Below, piece after piece: positions 10,007 to 18,671 of a stretch of DNA of 64,000 nt. Location of the stretch: the NCBI GenBank assembly GCA_016721625.1, contig JADKHR010000001.1:992001-1056000 (forward strand). Direction: 5' to 3'. The notes beneath the pieces are model-generated. The model saw only the letters and a list, made by a program, of their open reading frames with translations, had not been told where the DNA came from and searched no databases. Origin of the DNA: Elusimicrobiota bacterium. Its GTDB lineage: Bacteria; Elusimicrobiota; Elusimicrobia; FEN-1173. Position numbers and translations under genes: made by a program. Numbering within the stretch: position 1 is the first letter of the stretch; every line of letters begins with the position of its first letter.

Positions 10007-10588
10007 CTATCCAAAAAATGGGACCCATGGATCCCATCTCAGCTGGTAGCGCAAATCGCGCGACCGTTCTCGTATAAATTTTACCGGATTGCCCCCCACC
10101 ACGTGAAAGGGTTCAACGTCTTTGACCACCACTCCGCCAGGAAGGACCACCCCGCCGCGCCCGACTCGAACACCCGGGAGAATGATCGCGTTGGCGCAAA
10201 TCCACGCATAATCCTCAATCGTCACACCCGCACCCTTCGTCGCAAAAACGGGCGAATCAATATCGTGCCCCTTGGTCAGGACCAGAGTTCCGTACGTGAG
10301 GGACACGTTTTTCCCAATGACGATGGGGAAACGGTTGTCCAAGCGGCAGCCGTTGTTAATGACCGTGTGCGCTCCCACCCGCATGTTCCCCCGCCGCGAG
10401 ACCCGAATGTCCCGCAGGAGAGAGGCCCCCGGACCGATATCGAATCCCATGATATGCCGGTACCACCACAGCCGCCACGCGCTGAACAGCACGCGGGCCA
10501 CCACGTGGTTCGTCAGAAAGACCAAGAAGAGATCCCGGCGATGGGTGGTTCGCTTTCGAAAGGAAGCCAAGCGATCACGCCACGGCAT
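10007..10588 (-). CDS. Left-handed beta-helix acyl(acetyl)transferase
   Basis: About 193 residues. Hexapeptide-repeat turns run through the middle, and the end is typical of the WbbJ/maltose-acetyltransferase group: I-E-D-Y-A-W-I-C-A-N-A-I-I-L-P-G-V, then V-V-K-D-V-E-P and V-V-G-G-N-P-V-K-F-I-R. The catalytic-type His lies in K-G-H-D-I-D. These soluble trimeric enzymes move an acetyl group from acetyl-CoA to a sugar hydroxyl or amine. The ATG at 10588 gives a 14-base overlap with the upstream capsule-type gene; an ATG at 10621 is possible but deeper in that gene. It probably decorates the same polysaccharide. Unlike its neighbours it is intact. Confidence 0.8.
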   Translation of the reverse strand: MPWRDRLASFRKRTTHRRDLFLVFLTNHVVARVLFSAWRLWWYRHIMGFDIGPGASLLRDIRVSRRGNMRVGAHTVINNGCRLDNRFPIVIGKNVSLTYGTLVLTKGHDIDSPVFATKGAGVTIEDYAWICANAIILPGVRVGRGGVVLPGGVVVKDVEPFHVVGGNPVKFIRERSRDLRYQLRWDPWVPFFG

Positions 10589-12295
10589 GGGATTCCATCG
10601 CCGTTTCGGCGGGAAAAACAAACGGGGTGCCTTTCAAAATCCCATCGCAGATGATATCCAACCCAGGGTCTTTTCCGGGAAGCAGATCCTCGAGCGTTCG
10701 AATGCCCAGGCCAAACGGCGCGGCCTTGTCCGAGGTCAACGTCAATGAGGAGAGGGGGATCATTCGCCGCATGAAAAAATGATACGCGTATTTGCGAGCA
10801 TCGCGCACTAGGTCCGGAGAGAGCCGAGGCTCGGCGGAGGGTAGGCGAGCCAGGACCCGGAAATAGTCTTTTTCATCCGAGACGTCCGTCGTGAGTCCTT
10901 TGTTGCGGATCCAGGCCTCGCCCGCCACGATGACCGGGATTCCCATGCTAGTGAGCTCCACCCCTGTCTTTGTTCCGTAGATGAGGACCGCGTTGCACTT
11001 CCTCATGGCCGCGTAGGTGTTGATATGGCTCTCCGGCGGGATGACAAACACGTTGGGGGGGCGACGCGGAAACGCCTTGTCAATTTCTTCAACCACAAAT
11101 TGTCGGGACGGCTGAAGCCCACGAATTTCGGCCGGATGGACGCGTATGAGGAGTTGCAGGTCAGGGCGAGTTTCAAAATAACGGATCGTCTTTACGATCC
11201 AATCCAACATGGTCGGGAAAGCGTTCGCCCGATAATGGAGTTGAGCGTCCCACATCACATTGGTCAAAAGACCTACGATGGTACGCGCAAGGTCAATCCC
11301 CGTTTCGGCCACCAAGGTCTCCTCCTTGTCATCGGGGTGTCATGAAAATAGATCCAATCCTGGGAGCCCCACCACCGCGTTTTGAGATAAGCCTGGATAG
11401 CTTCGTCCATCGCGGGAGTGAATTCCATGGTTTTCCAGGTGGACACCGGTTCATCCAACAGCGTGTGGTGATAGGTGTCCCCATGCGAAAAGATAAAACA
11501 TCGCTTACGGTATGCCACGTTCCAATTGACCACGGGGACCCCCCGGGCGCGGCACACCTCTCCTGTCACCCCCTGGGGAACGTAAATCCCATGATGAAAA
11601 CACGAACCCGCGAAGCGAATTCGCCGCGCCAGATGATCCGTGACCGCCGCCGCCAAGAGTGCGGCCTCAAAATATTTTCGCAGGATCTCCTCCCCTCGCG
11701 GCTGACCGTCCAACGTTGCGGTGCTAAAATATCGGAGGCATCCCGCATAGGCGTGTTCCCCTATAGGTAGGTCGCGCCACCGGAAGGTCGGAATTTTGTC
11801 CGCCGGGAGACCGTTGGCCAGCGTGCGCAAATCCTGCCGTTCCAAATGCGACAACTCTTCGGAATAGAGGTGGACGGGCAGGCCCAAGTCGGAAAAGACA
11901 CGGCGCCGATCCACGCAGGGTCTGCAGGCCAACTCTCTGAAAGTCCCGTCAAAAAATGTGTTGGGCCCCGTTCGCCTGAATTTGGTGTTGAAGCAGGCAG
12001 GCATGACCTCATCGCACAAAAGCAGATGGACGTCCGCTCCTCGAAGGGTCAGTGCTACGGAAAGCAGGCTCTCCAAGATGGAGCTGTTATAGAAGGCGGG
12101 GACATTGTTGGCCATGAGGATTTTTGGTCCGGTTCGGCTCCTGTCCAGGCTCTCCTGCCAAAGGTCTCGATTAGCCTCGAAAAATAAAGGCCAGTTAGGC
12201 AACCGCCCATCCAGGGGAGGCGCGCCACGGGATTGGCCCCGACCCGACACGCGCGGGCGCAATTTACCCCAGAGCGACCGCACACGGCGCATCAT
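10575..12295 (-). pseudogene. Capsule polysaccharide biosynthesis-like protein, one frameshift
   Basis: Two frames make one protein of about 573 residues. The first (12295 to about 11320) carries I-L-M-A-N-N-V-P-A-F-Y-N-S and H-H-G-I-Y-V-P-Q-G and ends in H-D-T-P. The second (to 10575) opens D-D-K-E-E-T-L-V-A-E-T-G-I-D and contains R-V-H-P-A-E, H-I-N-T-Y-A-A-M and Y-G-T-K-T-G-V-E-L-T-S-M-G-I-P-V-I-V-A-G-E-A. One C restored in the CCCC run near 11325 joins them. The last motif is like the donor-site loop of capsule-type GT-B proteins. The start at 12295 overlaps the upstream stop as ATGA. The most likely role is a transferase in chain synthesis before export, with donor unknown. Outer frames are convincing; the exact family is less so. 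Confidence 0.65.
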
Positions 12296-13251
12296 GACAG
12301 CGCCATGGGGTGCCACGCGCCACCGGGGGTGAAGAGGCCCTCTCCGATTTTCTCCGGATCCTGAATGGCCGCGTTCACGAGGCGAACCGAGATCTGGGAG
12401 TTAGCGATCCAAAGCCGTTCCATCATCAACCGATGGGTCTTGAAGAACCCTTTTTCTTCCCGGAAAACACATAGGGTAGGTGTCCCCGTCAACGCGCCAA
12501 GAAGAGGTAACCCCGAAAAGGATCCCAGAATCATTCGCGCTTTTCGGGCCAATTGAATAAACCGGTCCCCCATGTCTTGAGGGGGAACCGTCATCCCCTC
12601 CACCCGGCTGAATTCATCCGCCATTAAATCTGGATTGGCATCGAACGTCGGACTGCACAGGAGAGTCTGTCCCCGCCCGAACGCTTGGGCACCCAAAGCG
12701 GCCGCCCGGACCCATTCCACGTTCTCGGGCGTGGCGGGGAAAAATGGGTTCGCGGGCCACCGGTGAAGGACGATCGGCCATTCCGTTAGCCTCGTTCCTG
12801 ATTCCGGAGCCAGGCGAGGCAACGGCTCAAAAGGAATCTCGGGAGCGATTCCCCCTCCCCAACTTGAAGAAAGGGCGTTCATTAACGAAGAGGGATGCAA
12901 GATATCTATTTCAACCAACCCCAGCCGACTCTTCGTTTCTTCGATAAGTCGACCTTCGATGGGGGTGAACTCGCGTTGCTTTCGCCCCCCCAGATTCCAA
13001 AGAAAGTCCCTCGTTGGCCCGTCGAGGGATTCCCCAGAAACCAGCTCTGATAAATCAACGTATTCCATGCCCAGAGAACGATAGATCGAACTCAGATTTC
13101 CGCGGGAAACGGCTACCCACCTACGTTTCTCCATACCCGGTCTCTGGCGAAGGGAGTTCAAGAAAGGGAGCCAATAGAGCGCCTCAAACAAAGAATTAGA
13201 CAACCACGGCCCAACCAGGACGGGGGCGCGCACTCGAACATACGCGATCAA
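12292..13251 (-). CDS. Uncharacterised polysaccharide-locus protein, possible GT-B fold
   Basis: 319 residues, not recognised with certainty. It opens with V-R-A-P-V-L-V-G-P-W-L-S-N-S-L-F-E-A-L-Y-W, then alternates predicted strands and helices. A late motif G-S-F-S-G-L-P-L-L-G-A-L-T-G-T-P-T-L resembles the donor-binding segment of heptosyltransferase-like GT-B enzymes. No signal peptide or membrane span is visible. It starts 56 bases inside the exporter ATPase gene and overlaps the next gene by ATGA, so it is translated with the exporter. A transferase or chain-modifying role is inference. The start is uncertain because of the overlap; GTG codons just downstream are alternatives. Confidence 0.5.
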   Translation of the reverse strand: MIAYVRVRAPVLVGPWLSNSLFEALYWLPFLNSLRQRPGMEKRRWVAVSRGNLSSIYRSLGMEYVDLSELVSGESLDGPTRDFLWNLGGRKQREFTPIEGRLIEETKSRLGLVEIDILHPSSLMNALSSSWGGGIAPEIPFEPLPRLAPESGTRLTEWPIVLHRWPANPFFPATPENVEWVRAAALGAQAFGRGQTLLCSPTFDANPDLMADEFSRVEGMTVPPQDMGDRFIQLARKARMILGSFSGLPLLGALTGTPTLCVFREEKGFFKTHRLMMERLWIANSQISVRLVNAAIQDPEKIGEGLFTPGGAWHPMALS

Positions 13252-14125
13252 TGACCTGAGTTAAGGGCCGTCGCGACCCCGCGGCCCAAGCCACCCAATA
13301 GAAGGTCGGGGCGTTCGCATCTAGGAGGCCGACCCCGGGTCCCCGCTCTTTCCCGGGGGACAGAGGTTCGCTTGAGGATGCGTTGGCCAGGAGGGGAAGG
13401 ATCCCCAATCCCTCCTCGCGGGTTCCTTCCCAGAACAAGCGGCCCGAATGCAAGATACGGCATTGGGAAATTGCCTCAGGGGCTTTTTTTGCGGATCCGG
13501 CCAACACTAAAACGGTTTTCTCTCTAAAGATTTCCGCGAGGCGGGATTGATAACATTTCTCAAAGGCTGGCGACCCAATTCCCACGCTCTCATCAAAAAC
13601 AAAGATGTCCCCCTCGCCAAAGGACCCAGCTGCTTGAGGAAGCCCTTTCGTCACGATTGGCGGCACATCCTGAATTCGGGCGTCCAGCCAGGGACCAAAT
13701 TCGTAAAAGTCCGCGACCTCGGTGACCCGCGACCGTAGCGATCGACCCGGGACATGGCAAAGAGCCAAAGCGAGTTCCAGGTATTCTCGCAACGTCATGA
13801 ACGGGTGCATTCCCATTTTGCCTTTTCCGACAAAACAGACGCGGCCCACGACGCTGACCTGGCCTTCGTCCGGACGATACTGTCCTGTCAGGAGCCTCGC
13901 CAAAGTGGTTTTTCCAGAGGAGGGTCCTCCCAAAATCAATAATTTCTGGCAGTCGCCCACTTCAACGCTGACATCCTTCAAGGCAAAGAACTCCCCCGGC
14001 CGCAAGGTGTGTGCATAGGGTGGGTGGCGTTTCTTGAACACATCTTGGAGCGCGTACATCCGGGAGAGCCTGATTTGGCCACAAAATACTTTGGAGACGC
14101 GATCCAAGCGGAATCCAACTTTCAT
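13196..14125 (-). CDS. Polysaccharide ABC exporter ATPase (KpsT/Wzt-like), degenerate motifs
   Basis: About 309 residues. The order of elements follows KpsT-type ATPases: Walker A G-G-P-S-S-G-K-T (66-73), a helical insert and Walker B D-I-F-V-F-D-E (173-179). Two required elements are not recognisable. Where a Y-S-S-G-M-type signature should stand (about 153-168) it reads V-P-P-I-V-T-K-G-L-P-Q-A-A-G-S. Where the H-loop His follows strand V-L-V-L (about 205-211) it reads A-G-S. The last 60 residues run into the next gene and look non-conserved. It is 13 bases downstream of the permease gene. The pair would export a polymer across the inner membrane, but this subunit may be inactive, regulatory or mis-sequenced. 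Family call firm, activity doubtful. Confidence 0.75.
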   Translation of the reverse strand: MKVGFRLDRVSKVFCGQIRLSRMYALQDVFKKRHPPYAHTLRPGEFFALKDVSVEVGDCQKLLILGGPSSGKTTLARLLTGQYRPDEGQVSVVGRVCFVGKGKMGMHPFMTLREYLELALALCHVPGRSLRSRVTEVADFYEFGPWLDARIQDVPPIVTKGLPQAAGSFGEGDIFVFDESVGIGSPAFEKCYQSRLAEIFREKTVLVLAGSAKKAPEAISQCRILHSGRLFWEGTREEGLGILPLLANASSSEPLSPGKERGPGVGLLDANAPTFYWVAWAAGSRRPLTQVIDRVCSSARPRPGWAVVV

Positions 14126-14138
14126 TGAAAGCCCGGGG

Positions 14139-14966
14139 TCATCGGGGGATCCGCTCAGTCATGATGGGGATTGCCCGAAAAACGAACCGTTCGGCGATGA
14201 TAAAAACCGCCACGACCAAGGCCATCGATGGGAAGTATATCCAATGAGAGGTGTGCCATCCTTCCAGGACCCAATCCCGGGGAATGTTCACCAGGTAGGT
14301 CATGGGGTTCCACTTATTCAATAAGTGGAGGAGACCCTCGCTCGGCATCTGGTAAAAAACTGGCACGCACCAGACTAACGCTGATGATAGGTACGGGGTG
14401 GCAAACCGAAAATCGTTGAAAATAAAAGTGAACGGGAAAATAAAGATGGCGATGGAAAGCCCTGTCAAAACCATTAACGGGATCGTCGTCAAACATAAAA
14501 TGGTCGTTGGCGCCGGGAGAAATTTGAAAAAGAAGCAGGCTACGACGAACATCACAACGTAAACAACAAGATTAAACGCGACATGGGACACAGCAGCCAA
14601 AAGGATGGCCCGGTGGGGGACATAGGTGTCCCTCATGACCATTCGAAGGCGATAGGCCATGAATTGCGCAAGATTGATGGTGTCCCAAAGAACTTGCCAA
14701 TAGATGAACCCTGCTAGAGCATAGAGTTCGTAGGGGTAGGCGGCCTTCAATCCCATTGAAAAATGGCGCCCAACAAAAATGAATGGAATTCCCGTCAGTG
14801 TGGCCCGCAGGATCGGCCACACCCCGCCAAGGAGAGTTTGACGGTATATGAAACGAAATTCCCGGAGGAACAACAACCACCCCAACGATAACACCGATGT
14901 CCAGTGTTGCATGTCAGTTTGGTGGAAATAGGTGGGGCACCATATAGGACGATGGCGCTCGCTCAT
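14139..14966 (-). CDS. Polysaccharide ABC exporter permease (ABC-2, KpsM/Wzm-like)
   Basis: 275 residues with about six hydrophobic spans and the ABC-2 layout. A short N-terminal amphipathic stretch precedes R-E-F-R-F-I-Y-R-Q-T-L-L-G, then L-R-A-T-L-T-G-I-P-F-I-F-V. The third span follows M-R-D-T-Y-V-P-H-R-A. The last loop has W-N-P-M-T-Y-L-V-N-I-P-R-D, typical of polysaccharide permeases. It forms the inner-membrane channel with the ATPase encoded next. Its ATG overlaps the gmd stop as ATGA, so precursor synthesis and export share a transcript. Frame and length are normal for the family, unlike many genes of this locus. Confidence 0.88.
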   Translation of the reverse strand: MSERHRPIWCPTYFHQTDMQHWTSVLSLGWLLFLREFRFIYRQTLLGGVWPILRATLTGIPFIFVGRHFSMGLKAAYPYELYALAGFIYWQVLWDTINLAQFMAYRLRMVMRDTYVPHRAILLAAVSHVAFNLVVYVVMFVVACFFFKFLPAPTTILCLTTIPLMVLTGLSIAIFIFPFTFIFNDFRFATPYLSSALVWCVPVFYQMPSEGLLHLLNKWNPMTYLVNIPRDWVLEGWHTSHWIYFPSMALVVAVFIIAERFVFRAIPIMTERIPR

Positions 14967-16000
14967 TGGCCGAACGGTCCGACAAGGGCCGGAAGATTCA
15001 AGTGGTTTAAATCATTTCGGACCATCATGGCAACCAATTTATCGAAAGAGACATGAGGGCTCCACCCCAAAAGAGACTTTGCCTTAAACGGATTCCCAAT
15101 CAACAAATCAACCTCTGCGGGGCGAAGGAATTGCGGATCAATGGTCACGACGACTCGGCCCGTGAGCCGATCGATCCCTTTTTCATCGACACCTTGCCCG
15201 CGCCATTCCAATTCGATACCGGCGACCTCAAAAGCCAACTCCACGAGACGCCGAACAGTGTGGGTTTGGCCCGTCGCAATCACAAAATCATCGGGTGCTG
15301 GGTGTTGGAGCATAAGCCACATGGCCTCAACGTAATCACCCGCAAAACCCCAATCCCGCTTCGCCTCCAGGTTCCCCATTTTAAGTTCTTGGGCCAGTCC
15401 CATCTTAATCCGGGCCACCGCGTGCGTGACCTTGCGGGAAACGAACTCAAGTCCCCGGCGTGGGGACTCGTGGTTGAACAATATTCCCGAGCAGGCAAAA
15501 AGGTTGTAGCTCTCGCGGTAGTTGACTGTGATCCAGTGGCCATAGACTTTGGCGACACCGTAAGGACTTCGGGGGTAGAAGGGTGTTTTTTCGTTTTGCG
15601 GCGTCTCTTGGACCTTTCCAAACATTTCAGAAGAAGAGGCCTGGTAAAATTTCGCGTCGGGTTTGTACTTTCGAACTGATTCAAGGAGACGGGTCACCCC
15701 CAACCCTGTCACATCCGCAGTTAAGGCCGGTTGGTTCCAAGAAACGGGAACGAAGGATTGGGCCGCCAAATTATAGATTTCATCGGGTTTCACCACCCGA
15801 ACAGCCTCGTCCAATGAAGATTGATCTGTCAGATCTCCATGGATAAATTCTAAGCGGTCTTTGATGTGGGAAATCCGTTCGAGGCTGTCGGTGCTGGAAC
15901 GGCGCACCATCCCGAACACCTTGTATCCCTTTTCCAAAAGGAATTCCGCGAGGTAAGATCCGTCCTGCCCCGTTATGCCGGTGATTAGAGCCTTTTTCAT
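14963..16000 (-). CDS. gmd: GDP-mannose 4,6-dehydratase
   Basis: 345 residues. The start is the ATG at 16000 behind AGGAG, giving M-K-K-A-L-I-T-G-I-T-G-Q-D-G-S-Y with the G-x-x-G-x-x-G cofactor loop at once; a further ATG 24 bases upstream is less likely. Active-site elements are S-S-S-E-M-F-G and Y-G-V-A-K (Tyr/Lys pair), plus F-N-H-E-S-P-R-R-G and K-R-D-W-G-F-A-G-D-Y of the GDP-sugar site. It converts GDP-D-mannose to GDP-4-keto-6-deoxymannose, the branch point to fucose-, rhamnose- or perosamine-type sugars. No second-step enzyme of those routes is obvious here. The 250 bases upstream are the likely promoter region of the exporter operon. Very sure. Confidence 0.95.
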   Translation of the reverse strand: MKKALITGITGQDGSYLAEFLLEKGYKVFGMVRRSSTDSLERISHIKDRLEFIHGDLTDQSSLDEAVRVVKPDEIYNLAAQSFVPVSWNQPALTADVTGLGVTRLLESVRKYKPDAKFYQASSSEMFGKVQETPQNEKTPFYPRSPYGVAKVYGHWITVNYRESYNLFACSGILFNHESPRRGLEFVSRKVTHAVARIKMGLAQELKMGNLEAKRDWGFAGDYVEAMWLMLQHPAPDDFVIATGQTHTVRRLVELAFEVAGIELEWRGQGVDEKGIDRLTGRVVVTIDPQFLRPAEVDLLIGNPFKAKSLLGWSPHVSFDKLVAMMVRNDLNHLNLPALVGPFGQ

Positions 16001-16251
16001 TGGTTCTCCTAAATGGTCAAACAAATACCTTATTATTCTTCAACCCAAGAAATAAACTACCTCTGACCAAGGTCACGCTCGGGTTTTTTGGGTGAGAAAA
16101 ATCAATCCAATGGTTTGGAGAAAACATTGTACAAATTTTCTGGCTTTGGCGGTGTTCGGCACGATCGTGCTGAGGGTGAACCTGAAACGAACCCAAGGGG
16201 GCAGTGGGCTCTTGACCCAGATTTCCCATTTGGGCGCAAGGACCTCGATGG
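16001..16251. other. Leader region upstream of gmd
   Basis: About 250 bases between the manA frame and gmd. They contain A/T-richer sequence and the ribosome site of gmd. I see no convincing -35/-10 pair, riboswitch or strong hairpin. Part of it may be the original 3' end of manA if that gene is frameshifted. Confidence 0.4.
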
Positions 16252-17409
16252 TCAGAGGGTTTGGATCAGGAACCCGAGTCCCGAACAGGGGGTGGCAGAA
16301 CCCGGGGGAAGGAGCGAGACGACAACGGGACTTCTCCTTCGACCCAAAGAAGCCCCCCGGGAGAACGACATGAAAAAACCGAAGTTTCTCGATGTCATCC
16401 GAAGCCGATGAATCCCCGCTTTCAGGGGGCGCGCACAGATTTTTCCTTTCTGGACCCAGAGCGTGGGAGAGGAACCCTTTTTTTGCCAAAGAACGGGGCG
16501 ATTGAAAAGAATCGATTTCAAGGCGCTCCGAAAACGGACGGGTTTCGACGTCAATCCCAGACGTAGCACGTTATCGGAGTTTCGCATCACCTCAACACCC
16601 ACGCCGCGAAGGTAGGTGTGCGGGACCCCGGGACGGATTTCCAGGCTTTCGCCCGGCATCAACCGGCGGAAGTTCATGAAACAGGCCATCAGGCAGGCGG
16701 GGTCGGATTTCGGAAGACCGTGTTCCGCCCATAGGCGGCGCAGCCAGAGAGCGCGAGGGCCCGATGGGAGGTTTCTTCGGCCGAAAAGCTCCTGGCCGAT
16801 GGCCCGAACCCGTTCCGGGGACAGGCGAAATAAACGTTCGACCAATCGTTGGGTATTAGGGCGTGGGCCGCCGACGAGGGAGATGATTTCGCCACACCAG
16901 ACGTCCTGCCGCAGAACGTTCCATGGGAGAAATCCGGCCAGAACGTCGAAGGGTTGGAGGGCCAGGAGGAGTTCGGGTTTGGCGACGGGGTCGGGAAAGC
17001 ACCGGTCGGGGGAGTCGCGCGGAATGCCGGCCGCATTCTCCCGGGCGAACCCCGCCTTGGATTGTTTCTCGTCCGGATGGACTTGGAGAGAAAGGGGGCG
17101 GGCCGCATCGATGATTTTGATGAGGAAGGGGAGGCGGGCTTCTTTCCTCTGCTTGCCCGGAGGGAAAAAAAGACGCGCGTTTTCCTTTAGGAAACGGTCC
17201 AGGGGGATTCGCTCGCCTTGCTCCGTTTTTACCAGGGATGGCGCCGTGGGGTGGTCCCCGAACCAGAGCTCGGCGTAGGGAGTATTCGGCTGGGGACGGA
17301 TGCCCAGACAGCGCGGAATGAAGGCTCTTTTTCCCCTGGCTCCCCAATCGTAATGCCTGACGCGGGGGAGGAGCGGAATGCCGATCGTCATCTCCGAATG
17401 GAGGGTCAT
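16252..17409 (-). pseudogene. manA: Type I mannose-6-phosphate isomerase, C-terminus frame-disturbed
   Basis: The first about 300 residues are a clear type I phosphomannose isomerase: Y-D-W-G near the start, A-E-L-W-F-G-D-H-P, the metal-site Q-V-H-P-D-E-K and a second metal segment P-G-V-P-H-T-Y-L-R-G-x-G-V-E-V-M. It interconverts mannose-6-phosphate and fructose-6-phosphate and so feeds GDP-mannose synthesis for gmd. After about residue 310 the written frame loses family character. Plausible continuations lie in two other frames: S-D-D-I-E-K-L-R-F-F-H-V-V-L-P-G-G, then after the G-run G-L-L-W-V-E-G-E-V-P-L. Two shifts, one near a G6 run at about 16355, would restore it. The start overlaps the upstream ATPase stop as ATGA. 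The core site is present, so partial activity is possible. Confidence 0.75.
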
Positions 17410-18558
17410 TGAAAAATCTTTCCCGTCATCAGTAAATCCGAAAAATGGGCGAAGGAGTAAACCTCTACGCCCGAGTCCAGTATAAGAGCGGGGCCTTCCG
17501 GGTAGACAAGGATTCGACGGATGAGGCCAGGCAAAGGCGCGATGGCGCGAAGACCGCGAAGCCAGTGAGGCTGAACCGTCCGTCCGGATTTGACCTCAAC
17601 CGCCACATGCCGCCGTCCCTTTGTCAGTAAAAAATCCACCTCCACATCTGAATCGGTGGGGGCCCAGGTACGGCATTCGTCGCAAACAGCCCGGTAATCC
17701 ATGCAGGCCCGAATTAACTGGGCCACCAGACCTTCAAAGAGCGGTCCACGCTCCTCCGGCGTGAGAGGGCCCGACACGTGCTTGATGGCTCGAACCAAGC
17801 CCGGATCGCACCAATACCACTTCGGATGACGTCGTTCCCGCACCCGAAGTTTGGATTCGAAAGGCAACACCCTGAAACAAAGGAGAGTCTCTTGGAGGAT
17901 GTCCAGATAGCTGTCCACGGTCGCTCGGGCGATACCCGCTTCCCGGGCGATATTGCTGGCGTTCAGGGTCTGCCCGTTTAGAAGAGCGGCAATAGGGAGG
18001 AACCGTGCGAAAGCCGGAAGGTTCCGAACCACTGCTTCGGCCTGAATCTCCGCTTTCATGTAAAGTTGGGCATAGGCGGCAAGGCTTTCTTCCTTGTTCT
18101 TGGAAGAAACCACGATGGGGAAGCAAACCCGTTCGCAAGGCCGACTCCAGCCGAAACGCGCCGCCGAGCTCTTTCGGGTGGAACGGATGCATGTGCCGCT
18201 GAAGCGCCCGCCCCCCCAGCAGGTTCACCCCGGCTCGTTTAAGCTTGCGCGCGCTGGAACCGCACAGGGCGAAGCGGCGGCCCTCGTTTTCAATGGCGCG
18301 GTGAACCTCATTCAGAAGGTGAGGGAGCCGCTGGAATTCATCCACGACCACCCAGCGTCCTGTCGGCACAGCCCGGATCTCGTTCGAAAATTGCGAGGGA
18401 TTTGCCAAGAGGCGTTGGAATATCTCTTCATCCAACAGGTCCACCACATGGGCAGACGGCAGATTCTGTTTCAACCACGTGCTCTTCCCCGTGCCGCGGG
18501 GCCCTAAAAGGAAAAAACTTTGCCGGGGAAGAGGGAGGAGGCGGGGATATTGATTCAT
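17406..18558 (-). pseudogene. AAA ATPase with DUF4143 domain, one frameshift (copy 1)
   Basis: The N-terminal frame from the ATG at 18558 has the AAA_14 pattern: F-F-L-L-G-P-R-G-T-G-K-S-T-W (Walker A), R-W-V-V-V-D-E-F-Q-R-L-P (Walker B) and L-C-G-S-S-A-R-K-L (sensor 1). After G-L-L-P the frame is lost. One C too many near 18112 (CCCC) explains it. The next frame continues I-V-V-S-S-K-N-K-E-E-S-L-A-A-Y and carries the DUF4143 part: a winged-helix segment, then D-V-E-V-D-F-L-L-T-K-G and V-A-V-E-V-K-S-G, which look like a nuclease-fold D...E-x-K site. About 383 residues if repaired. These proteins are common accessory ATPases of unknown role. A palindrome sits just upstream of the start. The gene is coupled to manA by an ATGA overlap. 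Confidence 0.8.
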
Positions 18559-18566
18559 AAATCACA

Positions 18567-18593
18567 TTGTAACATTACGTCGTAATTTTACAA
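18567..18593. promoter_or_regulatory. 27-bp near-perfect palindrome upstream of AAA ATPase 1
   Basis: The plus strand reads TTGTAA, C, ATTACG, T, CGTAAT, T, TTACAA. Twelve of thirteen positions in the two arms pair. It ends nine bases before the ATPase ATG (18558), in an A/T-rich patch within G/C-rich surroundings. This is the geometry of a dimeric repressor operator, perhaps autoregulatory. No regulator gene is adjacent. Confidence 0.5.
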
Positions 18594-18671
18594 TATACTT
18601 TGCAAATATATTTCCCTCCTCCGACGTCGGTCTTTGTCCGAGATTGTTTGGAAAAAACGAATACCGCTCCC

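Noticed and set aside
10007..10621. Longer start for the acyltransferase (ATG at 10621)
   Set aside because: It would overlap the upstream gene by 47 bases and add a non-conserved leader; the ATG at 10588 is preferred.
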